Assembly: GCA_001797745.1 (NCBI GenBank)
Contig: MGQF01000003.1
Coordinates: 28,269 to 37,365, forward strand
From: Deltaproteobacteria bacterium RBG_13_52_11
Lineage (GTDB): Bacteria; Desulfobacterota; B13-G15; RBG-16-54-18
Direction: 5' to 3'
Length of the DNA stretch: 9,097 nucleotides
Below, piece after piece: positions 1 through 4,566 of this stretch. Below the pieces are notes generated by a model. That model searched no databases and had not been told where the DNA came from. It worked only from the letters and a program-made list of their open reading frames with translations. A program made the translations under genes and the position numbers. Position 1 is the stretch's first letter. Each line of letters begins with the position of its first letter.

Positions 1-639
1 CGTTGCCGCGATGGCAGTTGAAAGGGCGATACCGAGATATCCCAACTTGGGAAAGGGCGGGATGCCGAAGACCAGGCAGAAGTCCCCGATGATATTGATT
101 GCACTGAACACGAACATGGTCGCAAGGGGTTTTTTCACTTCGCCGCTGGCGCGGAATACGGCATTGGAGATGATGAGGAGGTAGTTCGGACCCAGGGCAA
201 AGGCGAAGATCCGCAAAAAGGCTTCGCCAATGGCGCTGATCTCCGGGGGAAACCCCGCAGCAGCGATGATCTCTTGATGGAAGGCGAGGGCGGTGATCGT
301 CAGCACCATGGCAACGAAAAATCCGAAGATCAACGACTGCTTGGCGTTCGCTATCGCCCTGGTAAAATCGCCTGAGCCGACGTTTCTGGAGACCAAGGCC
401 ACTGTTCCGATGCTGATGGCATTGGCGACGATGATGAGGAGAAAGTAGAGCTGACTGATGAACCCGACTGCGGCCTGGACCTTGGGGTTGATGAGCCCGG
501 CGACGTAGATATCGGTGAAGCCCACCATGAAGTTGAAGATCATGATGAGCAGCATGGGCCAGGAGAGCTTCCAGATAGTGGACCAGAGCCCTCCTGTGGT
601 CAGATGGGTGGTTTTGGTTTTCAAGGATACGGAATTCAT
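1..639 (-). CDS. MATE family efflux transporter, N-terminal part (partial)
   Basis: Inner-membrane antiporter of the MATE (NorM/DinF-like) family, which exports drugs, organic cations or metabolites in exchange for Na+ or H+. Reading the minus strand from ATG at 639 gives 213 codons that run off the left edge, roughly the first half of a family protein of about 450 residues. Visible features are a first hydrophobic segment at about residues 22-50 with the family-like stretch WPMLLIMIFNFMVGFTD, further segments near 60-85, 102-125, 140-162 and 172-194, and the FRASGEVKKPL loop followed by NIIGDFCLVFG (about 162-192), which matches the usual MATE loop between helices 4 and 5. The start is the first ATG after an in-frame stop; its ribosome binding site is weak (GTGAG just upstream). 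It is divergent from the MBL-fold gene. Family call is firm; substrate is unknown. Confidence 0.93.
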   Translation of the reverse strand, partial: MNSVSLKTKTTHLTTGGLWSTIWKLSWPMLLIMIFNFMVGFTDIYVAGLINPKVQAAVGFISQLYFLLIIVANAISIGTVALVSRNVGSGDFTRAIANAKQSLIFGFFVAMVLTITALAFHQEIIAAAGFPPEISAIGEAFLRIFAFALGPNYLLIISNAVFRASGEVKKPLATMFVFSAINIIGDFCLVFGIPPFPKLGYLGIALSTAIAAT

Positions 640-666
640 CTCACATAAAGAAAAAAAGTGGGGAGT

Positions 667-672
667 ATTGTA
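667..672 (-). promoter_or_regulatory. possible -10 box for the MATE gene
   Basis: On the minus strand this reads TACAAT, 5 of 6 to the sigma-70 -10 consensus, and lies 27 bp upstream of the MATE start codon. No convincing -35 hexamer is seen at 16-18 bp, so this is a weak call. Confidence 0.25.
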
Positions 673-740
673 CCCCTTCTTTAATGAAAAAGGGAAGGTT
701 AAAGATTGGACTGCCCTTTTCCCTATAGCCCCCTGCCCCC

Positions 741-769
741 TTGCACAGAGAGGCCTTATGGGGTATTCT
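741..769 (+). promoter_or_regulatory. possible promoter for the MBL-fold gene, overlapping a small palindrome
   Basis: TTGCAC at 741-746 and TATTCT at 764-769 are spaced by 17 bp and would start transcription about 45 bp before the gene at 822. The match is modest (3 of 6 and 4 of 6). The -10 box lies in a short inverted repeat, ATGGGGT at 758-764 and ACCCTAT at 773-779 (one G-T pair), which could be a regulator site or chance. The remainder of the divergent spacer 640-821 shows no gene. Confidence 0.25.
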
Positions 770-821
770 GAGACCCTATGGATCTGAAAACGGGAAATAC
801 GATACACTCAAGGAGTGAGGT

Positions 822-1547
822 ATGGCTCACGTAACAGAAGGCGTTTCTTTCATCTCAGGACAGGATGAGTTTATCCCTGACTCCCACGTCTACATAATCG
901 GCGATCCCGCCTCCAAGGATCTCTCCCTCATCGATGCAGGTCTCACGGGCAAGGGGGCTTACAAGGTCCAAGCCATCCGCCAGGCGGGGATTGAGCCTTC
1001 GGCCATCAAGCGGATCATCATGACCCATACCCATCTGGACCACATCGGGTGCCTGGCTGAGATCCGTGAGCAGATCCCCGGGGCCGAGCTGTGGGCGCAT
1101 AAAGAAGAGGCCGAACCCCTGGAGCAGGGGGATGAACGGACCGTCTACGGTATGGATATGTTCCGGGAGATGTGCCAGATGCAGTATGGCCTCAAGCCCG
1201 GTCAGTTCACCTTTCAGGTGCAACGAAGGCTCGAGGGGGGCGAGGGCCTGGATATCGGCGGCATGACGTGGGAGGTCATCCATATCCCCGGACACTCCGC
1301 AGGGGGTATCGCCCTGTACCATCTGCCCAAGAAGATCCTTATTCCGGGGGATGTAGTCTATGCCGATTATGCCATCGGCCGCTTCGACCTCTTTGGGGCC
1401 GATGCCTCTGAACTCAAAAACTCTCTCATGCGCCTGGCCGAGTTGGAGGTGGACATCCTGCTCCCTGGCCACAATCAGATCGTCACCAATCTTCCTGCCG
1501 GCTATATCAGCCAGACGGCCAAACAGTGGGGGCCGTACCTGACGTGA
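822..1547 (+). CDS. MBL-fold metallohydrolase
   Basis: A 241-residue single-domain metallo-beta-lactamase-fold hydrolase, probably cytosolic because no signal peptide is seen. All metal ligands expected for a two-metal glyoxalase-II-like site are present: THTHLDH gives H69, H71, D73 and H74; GHS gives H158; GDVVY gives D177; and PGH gives H217. The N-terminal part (about residues 10-45, HVYIIGDPASKDLSLIDAG) is the usual first beta-sandwich half with the conserved Asp in LIDAG. The start is fixed by an AGGAG at 811-815 six bases before ATG. Length is normal for this class. The family includes hydroxyacylglutathione hydrolases, thioesterases and lactonases; nothing here chooses between them, and no glyoxalase I gene is adjacent. 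A lipoprotein gene follows after 63 bp. The long open frame on the opposite strand is a coding shadow. Confidence 0.93.
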   Translation: MAHVTEGVSFISGQDEFIPDSHVYIIGDPASKDLSLIDAGLTGKGAYKVQAIRQAGIEPSAIKRIIMTHTHLDHIGCLAEIREQIPGAELWAHKEEAEPLEQGDERTVYGMDMFREMCQMQYGLKPGQFTFQVQRRLEGGEGLDIGGMTWEVIHIPGHSAGGIALYHLPKKILIPGDVVYADYAIGRFDLFGADASELKNSLMRLAELEVDILLPGHNQIVTNLPAGYISQTAKQWGPYLT

Positions 1548-1597
1548 TGCGCACATGGGTGAGAGGAAATGCTGGAAATTTACCTTCTACGCAAAAA

Positions 1598-1605
1598 AAG
1601 GAGGG
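1598..1605 (+). promoter_or_regulatory. ribosome binding site that sets the lipoprotein start
   Basis: AAGGAGGG lies five bases before ATG 1611. It is far stronger than the signal before the in-frame ATG at 1569 (AGAGGA only two bases away), so translation is assigned to 1611. Confidence 0.75.
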
Positions 1606-1610
1606 AACTG

Positions 1611-2120
1611 ATGACTCTCAGAAGGTATAGCATAGGTCTACTGCTCCTTGTTTTCATCATGCCCTTCCTGTGGGGATGTCCCTATGAATCAACAGTACCC
1701 TTGGAGAAGAGCTGCAAGGCAAAGATCGATACGGAACTACTAGGGGAGTGGAAGAGCACAGAAAAAGGGGAATCGGTCACGATGACCTTCCAACAGTTTA
1801 ACGACCATGAGATCCTCATTATGGGCACGGAGGATGGAAAGATACAGCGTGAGGTGATACGGGCCTTTGTCACCGTTGTGAAGAATGAGCGGTTTCTGAA
1901 TGCCCAAGAAATCAAGGCATCCAGTGAAGCACGGGGCTGGTATATTGTCCACTATGCTATTTCCGGAGAGACCTTGACGGCACAGGTCGTCGACGACAAA
2001 CTCATCACAAAGCCCTTTACCTCCTCAAGGACGCTCTACAAGTTCGTCAAGCACAACCTGCAAAACGAGGCCCTCTATGGTGATAATTCCGCAATGGTCT
2101 ATCAGCGCGTCAGGAAATAA
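1611..2120 (+). CDS. small lipoprotein of unknown function
   Basis: A 169-residue predicted lipoprotein. The N-terminus is MTLRR, then a hydrophobic stretch (residues 7-20) and a lipobox-like LWGC with the lipidated Cys at position 23. Signal peptidase II cleavage would leave CPYES at the mature N-terminus; residue +2 is Pro, not Asp, which by the Escherichia coli rule favours outer-membrane sorting. Tryptophan at -2 of the lipobox is unusual but tolerated. The mature part contains KIDTELLGEWKS (about 37-48) followed by alternating strand-like segments ending in TLYKFVKHN, a pattern reminiscent of small lipocalin-like beta proteins; this is a resemblance only. An in-frame ATG at 1569 would add 14 residues before the signal peptide and is judged wrong. 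Possibly co-transcribed with the MBL-fold gene upstream, but no functional link is evident. Confidence 0.8.
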   Translation: MTLRRYSIGLLLLVFIMPFLWGCPYESTVPLEKSCKAKIDTELLGEWKSTEKGESVTMTFQQFNDHEILIMGTEDGKIQREVIRAFVTVVKNERFLNAQEIKASSEARGWYIVHYAISGETLTAQVVDDKLITKPFTSSRTLYKFVKHNLQNEALYGDNSAMVYQRVRK

Positions 2121-2131
2121 ACGTTGGGGAT

Positions 2132-2184
2132 TTTGGGGGTGGTTTGTACCTCCTCCTTCACTTCTCTGATATCCCCACCCCAAA
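2132..2184 (+). other. weak long-range stem after the lipoprotein gene
   Basis: TTTGGGGGTGG at 2132-2142 can pair with CCACCCCAAA at 2175-2184 with one bulged G, enclosing about 32 bases. No T-run follows, so it is not a clear intrinsic terminator. The arms are low complexity and could be chance. Confidence 0.2.
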
Positions 2185-2219
2185 GCGCTTTCCGTATATT
2201 CTCCGTCATGCTACTGTAG

Positions 2220-2225
2220 TATAAT
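2220..2225 (+). promoter_or_regulatory. -10 box before the Mop gene
   Basis: A perfect TATAAT lies 20 bp before ATG 2245. The -35 position (around 2197-2202) reads TATTCT, a poor match. A start site near 2232 would give a very short leader with the ribosome binding site GAGGAGG (2231-2237) almost at the RNA 5' end. Confidence 0.35.
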
Positions 2226-2244
2226 CGTGAGAGGAGGTGCCGAC

Positions 2245-2454
2245 ATGAAGATAAGTGCGCGGAACGTCTTTAAGGGGAAGGTAAAAAAGGTGGCGCACGG
2301 GATGGTCAATACAGAGGTCATTGTTGAGCTCCCGGGAGGAATGGAAATGGTATCGGTGATCACTAAGGCCTCAGCTGAAAATCTGGGCCTGACAGAGGGA
2401 AAAGAGGTCTTGGTCGTCATCAAGGCGACCAATGTGATGATCGCGGTGGAGTAA
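2245..2454 (+). CDS. molbindin-like Mop/TOBE domain protein
   Basis: A 69-residue protein consisting of a single Mop domain (TOBE family). Stand-alone Mop proteins such as molbindins and Mop of Clostridium assemble as hexamers in the cytoplasm and bind molybdate or tungstate for storage or homeostasis. The signature is clear: MKISARNVFKGKVKKV (1-16), the turn around HGMVNTEVIVELPGG (18-32), then ITKASAENLGLTEGKEV (39-55) and the terminal strand VIKATNVMIAVE (58-69). Full length for the family. The start at 2245 follows GAGGAGG at 2231-2237; a GTG at 2227 is in frame but precedes that site and would add six poorly conserved residues. No molybdate transporter or ModE regulator is in the window, so storage rather than transport is inferred. 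Confidence 0.9.
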   Translation: MKISARNVFKGKVKKVAHGMVNTEVIVELPGGMEMVSVITKASAENLGLTEGKEVLVVIKATNVMIAVE

Positions 2455-2484
2455 TCCAGTAGGTCCCCCCTCATCGACAATGGA

Positions 2485-2507
2485 ACCCGCCGTCGTACTG
2501 AGCGGGT
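2485..2507 (+). other. hairpin after the Mop gene
   Basis: ACCCGC at 2485-2490 and GCGGGT at 2502-2507 form a perfect 6-bp stem with an 11-base loop, 30 bp after the Mop stop codon. It is not followed by a T-run, so termination is possible but unproven. Confidence 0.3.
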
Positions 2508-2521
2508 AAGGACCGTAGTCT

Positions 2522-2605
2522 CCCTCTCCCCCCACGAATTCGAACGCTTATTGCCTGAATTCCGCTCAATACCATCCTCTCCCCCAATGGTATGGTGGAG
2601 AGGGG
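2522..2605 (+). repeat. CT-rich inverted-repeat segment with alternative hairpins
   Basis: Two CT-rich tracts, CCCTCTCC at 2522-2529 and CCTCTCC at 2576-2582, can each pair with GGAGAGG at 2597-2603. A third stem, ATACCAT at 2569-2575 with ATGGTAT at 2587-2593, is mutually exclusive with the CCTCTCC/GGAGAGG stem. The right arm ends just before the ribosome binding site (AAGGA, 2608-2612) of the next gene. It may be a degraded palindromic repeat or a leader structure affecting translation. Confidence 0.4.
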
Positions 2606-2607
2606 AT

Positions 2608-2621
2608 AAGGACAAGTATTG
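2608..2621 (+). promoter_or_regulatory. ribosome binding site with TTG start codon
   Basis: AAGGA at 2608-2612 is followed after six bases by TTG at 2619-2621. The in-frame ATG upstream (2592) meets a stop codon after five codons, so it cannot be the start. The next candidate, GTG four codons downstream, has no better signal. Confidence 0.6.
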
Positions 2622-3116
2622 ATTAAGAAAGTTGTGAGGGAAGCCCCTGTGGACGCTATCTCCCCCCAAGCATTCGAGGCCCTGTTACCCCTGGCCTGTG
2701 CATGGGCCGAGGAGCAGGAGCAGTTGATCCTTGCAAGAGGGGTGCGGCTGACCGAGGCCCAGATGGCCGATGCCCTACGCATCGGGATCGCCTTTTCTGA
2801 TCGCGTCCGCCTGATGAAGACCGACCAGATCCCCCTGCCCAAACACCCGGAGCTGCGGTCCGTTGCCCAGGAGACCGGGCTCCTCTCCCCTGACACAGTC
2901 GGCCTGACGGTGCGCTACGGCATCTATATTCATTCCACTGCCTGGGGGGCGCGGCAACTCGTGGTCCATGAGCTGGTCCATGTCAGACAGTATGAGCAAC
3001 TGGGGGGATTTGACGCCTTTCTCAGGAAGTACCTCGGAGAGTGCGTCACGATAGGCTATCCCCATGCACCTCTGGAACAGGAGGCACACGTCATCGCAGC
3101 AAAGATCTGTCCTTGA
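2619..3116 (+). CDS. small HExxH zinc-metallopeptidase-like protein
   Basis: A 165-residue soluble protein with a clear zincin motif, VVHELVHVRQYEQLGG: H117, E118 and H121 are the expected two zinc ligands and catalytic Glu. Downstream, GYPHAPLEQEA (146-156) supplies E153 and E155, either of which could be the third ligand of a gluzincin-type site. The motif followed by Q-Y and then a Tyr-Pro...Glu segment resembles the core found in DUF4157-like and related minimal metallopeptidase domains, but I cannot name a characterised homologue. The N-terminal half (about 1-90) is helical and polar, with no signal peptide or transmembrane segment, so the protein should stay in the cytoplasm unless exported by an unusual route. 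Initiation is at TTG. The stop codon abuts the inverted-repeat element starting at 3117. Substrate and activity are unknown. Confidence 0.8.
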   Translation: MIKKVVREAPVDAISPQAFEALLPLACAWAEEQEQLILARGVRLTEAQMADALRIGIAFSDRVRLMKTDQIPLPKHPELRSVAQETGLLSPDTVGLTVRYGIYIHSTAWGARQLVVHELVHVRQYEQLGGFDAFLRKYLGECVTIGYPHAPLEQEAHVIAAKICP

Positions 3117-3253
3117 CAGGCTGTTGAAAAACGCCCATCTGTCCCGCGCTTCGCGGGATTTCTCTCATCCTTCGTCGTTGTGGCGTACGCCCAAGTACGC
3201 CTCACTCCTCAGGATTTCGAGGGCCTTGCATCTAGACATTTTTGAACAGCCTG
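3117..3253. mobile_element. 137-bp MITE-like inverted-repeat element
   Basis: The ends are CAGGCTGTTGAAAAA (3117-3131) and TTTTTGAACAGCCTG (3239-3253), inverted repeats matching at 14 of 15 positions. Inside lie two hairpins: CCCGCG/CGCGGG with a 3-base loop (3143-3157), and GGCGTAC/GTACGCC with a 6-base loop (3182-3201). No protein is encoded. From memory, elements with these ends and a central palindrome are common between genes in deltaproteobacterial genomes. The left end begins at the base after the protease-like gene's stop codon. No obvious target-site duplication is visible, so a non-autonomous transposon or a REP-like repeat are both possible. Confidence 0.7.
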
Positions 3254-3308
3254 CGGGAAAATCACTTCTTCAACAACCTCTTAACTTTAGAATAACCCAA
3301 AAAAATGC

Positions 3309-3336
3309 TTGTCATGGATGCGTGTTGGAGTATAGT
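3309..3336 (+). promoter_or_regulatory. sigma-70 promoter for the response regulator
   Basis: TTGTCA at 3309-3314 and TATAGT at 3331-3336 are separated by 16 bp, each 5 of 6 to consensus. Transcription would start around 3343, about 65 bases before the start codon at 3409. It lies just outside the upstream inverted-repeat element, so the gene has its own promoter. Confidence 0.6.
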
Positions 3337-3341
3337 AAAAT

Positions 3342-3387
3342 AAGGATTCGAGGGGTCGAGTACCGCCTTTTGCGGGATTGAATCCTT
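3342..3387 (+). promoter_or_regulatory. structured 5' leader of the response regulator gene
   Basis: AAGGATTC at 3342-3349 and GAATCCTT at 3380-3387 form a perfect 8-bp outer stem. It encloses a small hairpin, CCGC/GCGG at 3363-3366 and 3372-3375, and a possible TCGA/TCGA stem at 3348-3359 that competes with the base of the outer one. The outer stem is followed by TT and then AAA, too little for a strong intrinsic terminator. It sits between the promoter and the ribosome binding site (GAGGAG, 3395-3400). I do not recognise a known riboswitch. Confidence 0.4.
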
Positions 3388-3408
3388 TTAAACCGAGGAG
3401 ATGAGGGC

Positions 3409-3888
3409 ATGTCTGAGGGGTTGGACGTAATCATCGTCGACGATAACAAGAACCTCTGCGCGGTGATCGCCGAGACCATCAAGCGGTTCTACGTATGGGG
3501 TGACGTTATCACCTTTACGAAGGTCGATGAGGCGGTAGCGTATTGTCTGAGCCGGGAGGCCAGCGTCGCCATATTTATCCTGGACGTCTTCCTCGGCGAT
3601 CAGAGCGGCTTTGCCTTTCTCGACACCATCAAGGACAAATTTACCTCGGCCCCCGAAGATACCATCATAATGACCGGGAACGCGAGCGAGGATGTGGTAA
3701 ACATGTGCGTGGCCTCGGATGTCGCCCATCTGCTGGAAAAGCCCATCAAGCCGTACGAACTTCAGTTGTCGGTCAGGGCCATCGTGGCGAAGTATATGAA
3801 GTTTGCCAGGAAGGTCCTCCATGACCCTGATTTTGCCTCACTCGTGGCGAAATTTGCATCGGCGGGCATCGCCGGAGGCAAGGCGTGA
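3409..3888 (+). CDS. stand-alone response-regulator receiver protein
   Basis: A 159-residue CheY-like receiver that would be phosphorylated by a histidine kinase. The acidic pocket is D11-D12 (IIVDDN), the phosphoacceptor is D59 in FILDVF, the switch Thr is T89 in IIMTGNAS, and the conserved Lys is K111 in LLEKPIKP. The aromatic switch residue usually found three positions before the Lys is Leu (L108), suggesting altered signal output. The receiver fills residues 5-125; the last 34 residues (KYMKFARKVLHDPDFASLVA...) form a helical tail, too short for a DNA-binding or enzymatic domain. It probably acts by protein contact or phosphotransfer. No histidine kinase lies in the window. The start follows GAGGAG at 3395-3400. 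The next gene begins 306 bp downstream, so co-transcription with the fusion enzyme is uncertain. Confidence 0.9.
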   Translation: MSEGLDVIIVDDNKNLCAVIAETIKRFYVWGDVITFTKVDEAVAYCLSREASVAIFILDVFLGDQSGFAFLDTIKDKFTSAPEDTIIMTGNASEDVVNMCVASDVAHLLEKPIKPYELQLSVRAIVAKYMKFARKVLHDPDFASLVAKFASAGIAGGKA

Positions 3889-4194
3889 TGTTAATCTATT
3901 TCACCTGCCCTTTAGGCCGTGGAACAAAGAGAAATTAAGGAATCAAGTTCAACCCCCTGCTCATCGCGGTCTTCGACGTCGTTCAAGGAGAGTTGCCATC
4001 CTCGAGATCCTCTCTCCCGGCTACATCAGCGCCGACCCGCGGGACGGATATGGTAATTATGAACTATCATTGCTTTCCAGCAACAAAACCAGAGGAGGTG
4101 AAAAAAAGACTTGCGAAATCTATAAAAGCTGCTATAAGAAAGTAAACAATGCCCCTGAAGAAGGGGGCGTCTCGACAAAAGGAGGAGGCAGAAC
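3889..4194 (+). other. 306-bp intergenic region with possible relic coding sequence
   Basis: No confident gene lies here. Two frames have protein-like composition. One is open from 3939 and carries FNPLLIAVFDVVQGE (about 3948-3992), and the next carries VAILEILSPGYISADPRDGY (about 3995-4054), as if a single reading frame had been broken by a frameshift. The first frame continues to TAA at 4143-4145 and contains a 31-codon ORF from ATG 4050. A hairpin GCCCC/GGGGC (4151-4155 and 4164-4168) precedes the ribosome binding site GGAGGAGG (4181-4188) of the fusion gene. No clear promoter was seen. Confidence 0.3.
4050..4145 (+). CDS. doubtful 31-residue small ORF
   Basis: ATG at 4050 (second ATG at 4059) opens a frame that ends in a lysine-rich, helix-prone tail, EEVKKRLAKSIKAAIRK. 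The strong GAGGAGG at 4092-4098 lies inside this frame, not before its start, and no good ribosome binding site precedes either ATG. It could be the end of a degraded gene or chance. Confidence 0.15.
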   Translation: MVIMNYHCFPATKPEEVKKRLAKSIKAAIRK

Positions 4195-4566
4195 ATGGAA
4201 GCTAAGGCATCACCCGACAAACCCCCGCAACGAGGGAAAAATGGGAAGGCCAAACGAAAGTTCCTAGGACTTGACCAAGACGTCGATGACCACGTGCATC
4301 CTGATTGGTGGCGCAACATCTTTAATCATCTTTACCTGAAGGCCGATATAGAAACCAAAACCCCACCCGACAAACCCCCTATGGAAACCAAGGCATCACC
4401 CGACAAACCCCCTATGGAAACCAAGGCATCACCCGACAAACCCCCGCAACGGGGGAAAAATGGGAAGACCAAACGAAAGATATTAGGGCCCGTTCAAGAC
4501 CTCGAAGAACACGTCCATCCTGATTGGTGGCGCAATATCTTTAATCATCTTTACCTGAAAACCGAT
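4195..4566 (+). repeat. direct duplication of the fusion gene's 5' end
   Basis: Copy A (4195-4347) and copy B (4414-4566) are 153 bp each, 219 bp apart, in the same frame. The encoded 51-residue segments agree at 42 positions; both contain SPDKPPQRGKNGK and HVHPDWWRNIFNHLYLK. Copy A begins at the start codon itself. Only copy B runs on into the methyltransferase domain, so copy A is the surplus copy. Confidence 0.9.

Noticed and set aside
515..787. 90-codon plus-strand frame spanning the MATE start and the divergent spacer
   Set aside because: Its first part is the reverse of the MATE coding region and the rest is intergenic; no domain and a poor ribosome binding site.
855..1556. 233-codon open frame on the minus strand across the MBL-fold gene
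   Set aside because: Antisense shadow of a gene with all metal-binding motifs; no ribosome binding site or domain seen.
3064..3381. 105-codon plus-strand frame through the inverted-repeat element
   Set aside because: It overlaps the protease-like gene out of frame and translates the element's hairpins; composition is not protein-like.
3803..4267. 154-codon plus-strand frame bridging the receiver and fusion genes
   Set aside because: It overlaps both genes out of frame; only its middle (about 3995-4054) looks protein-like, recorded as a possible relic.
4348..4446. CRISPR-like array
   Set aside because: The units are adjacent without spacers and lie in frame inside a coding sequence.
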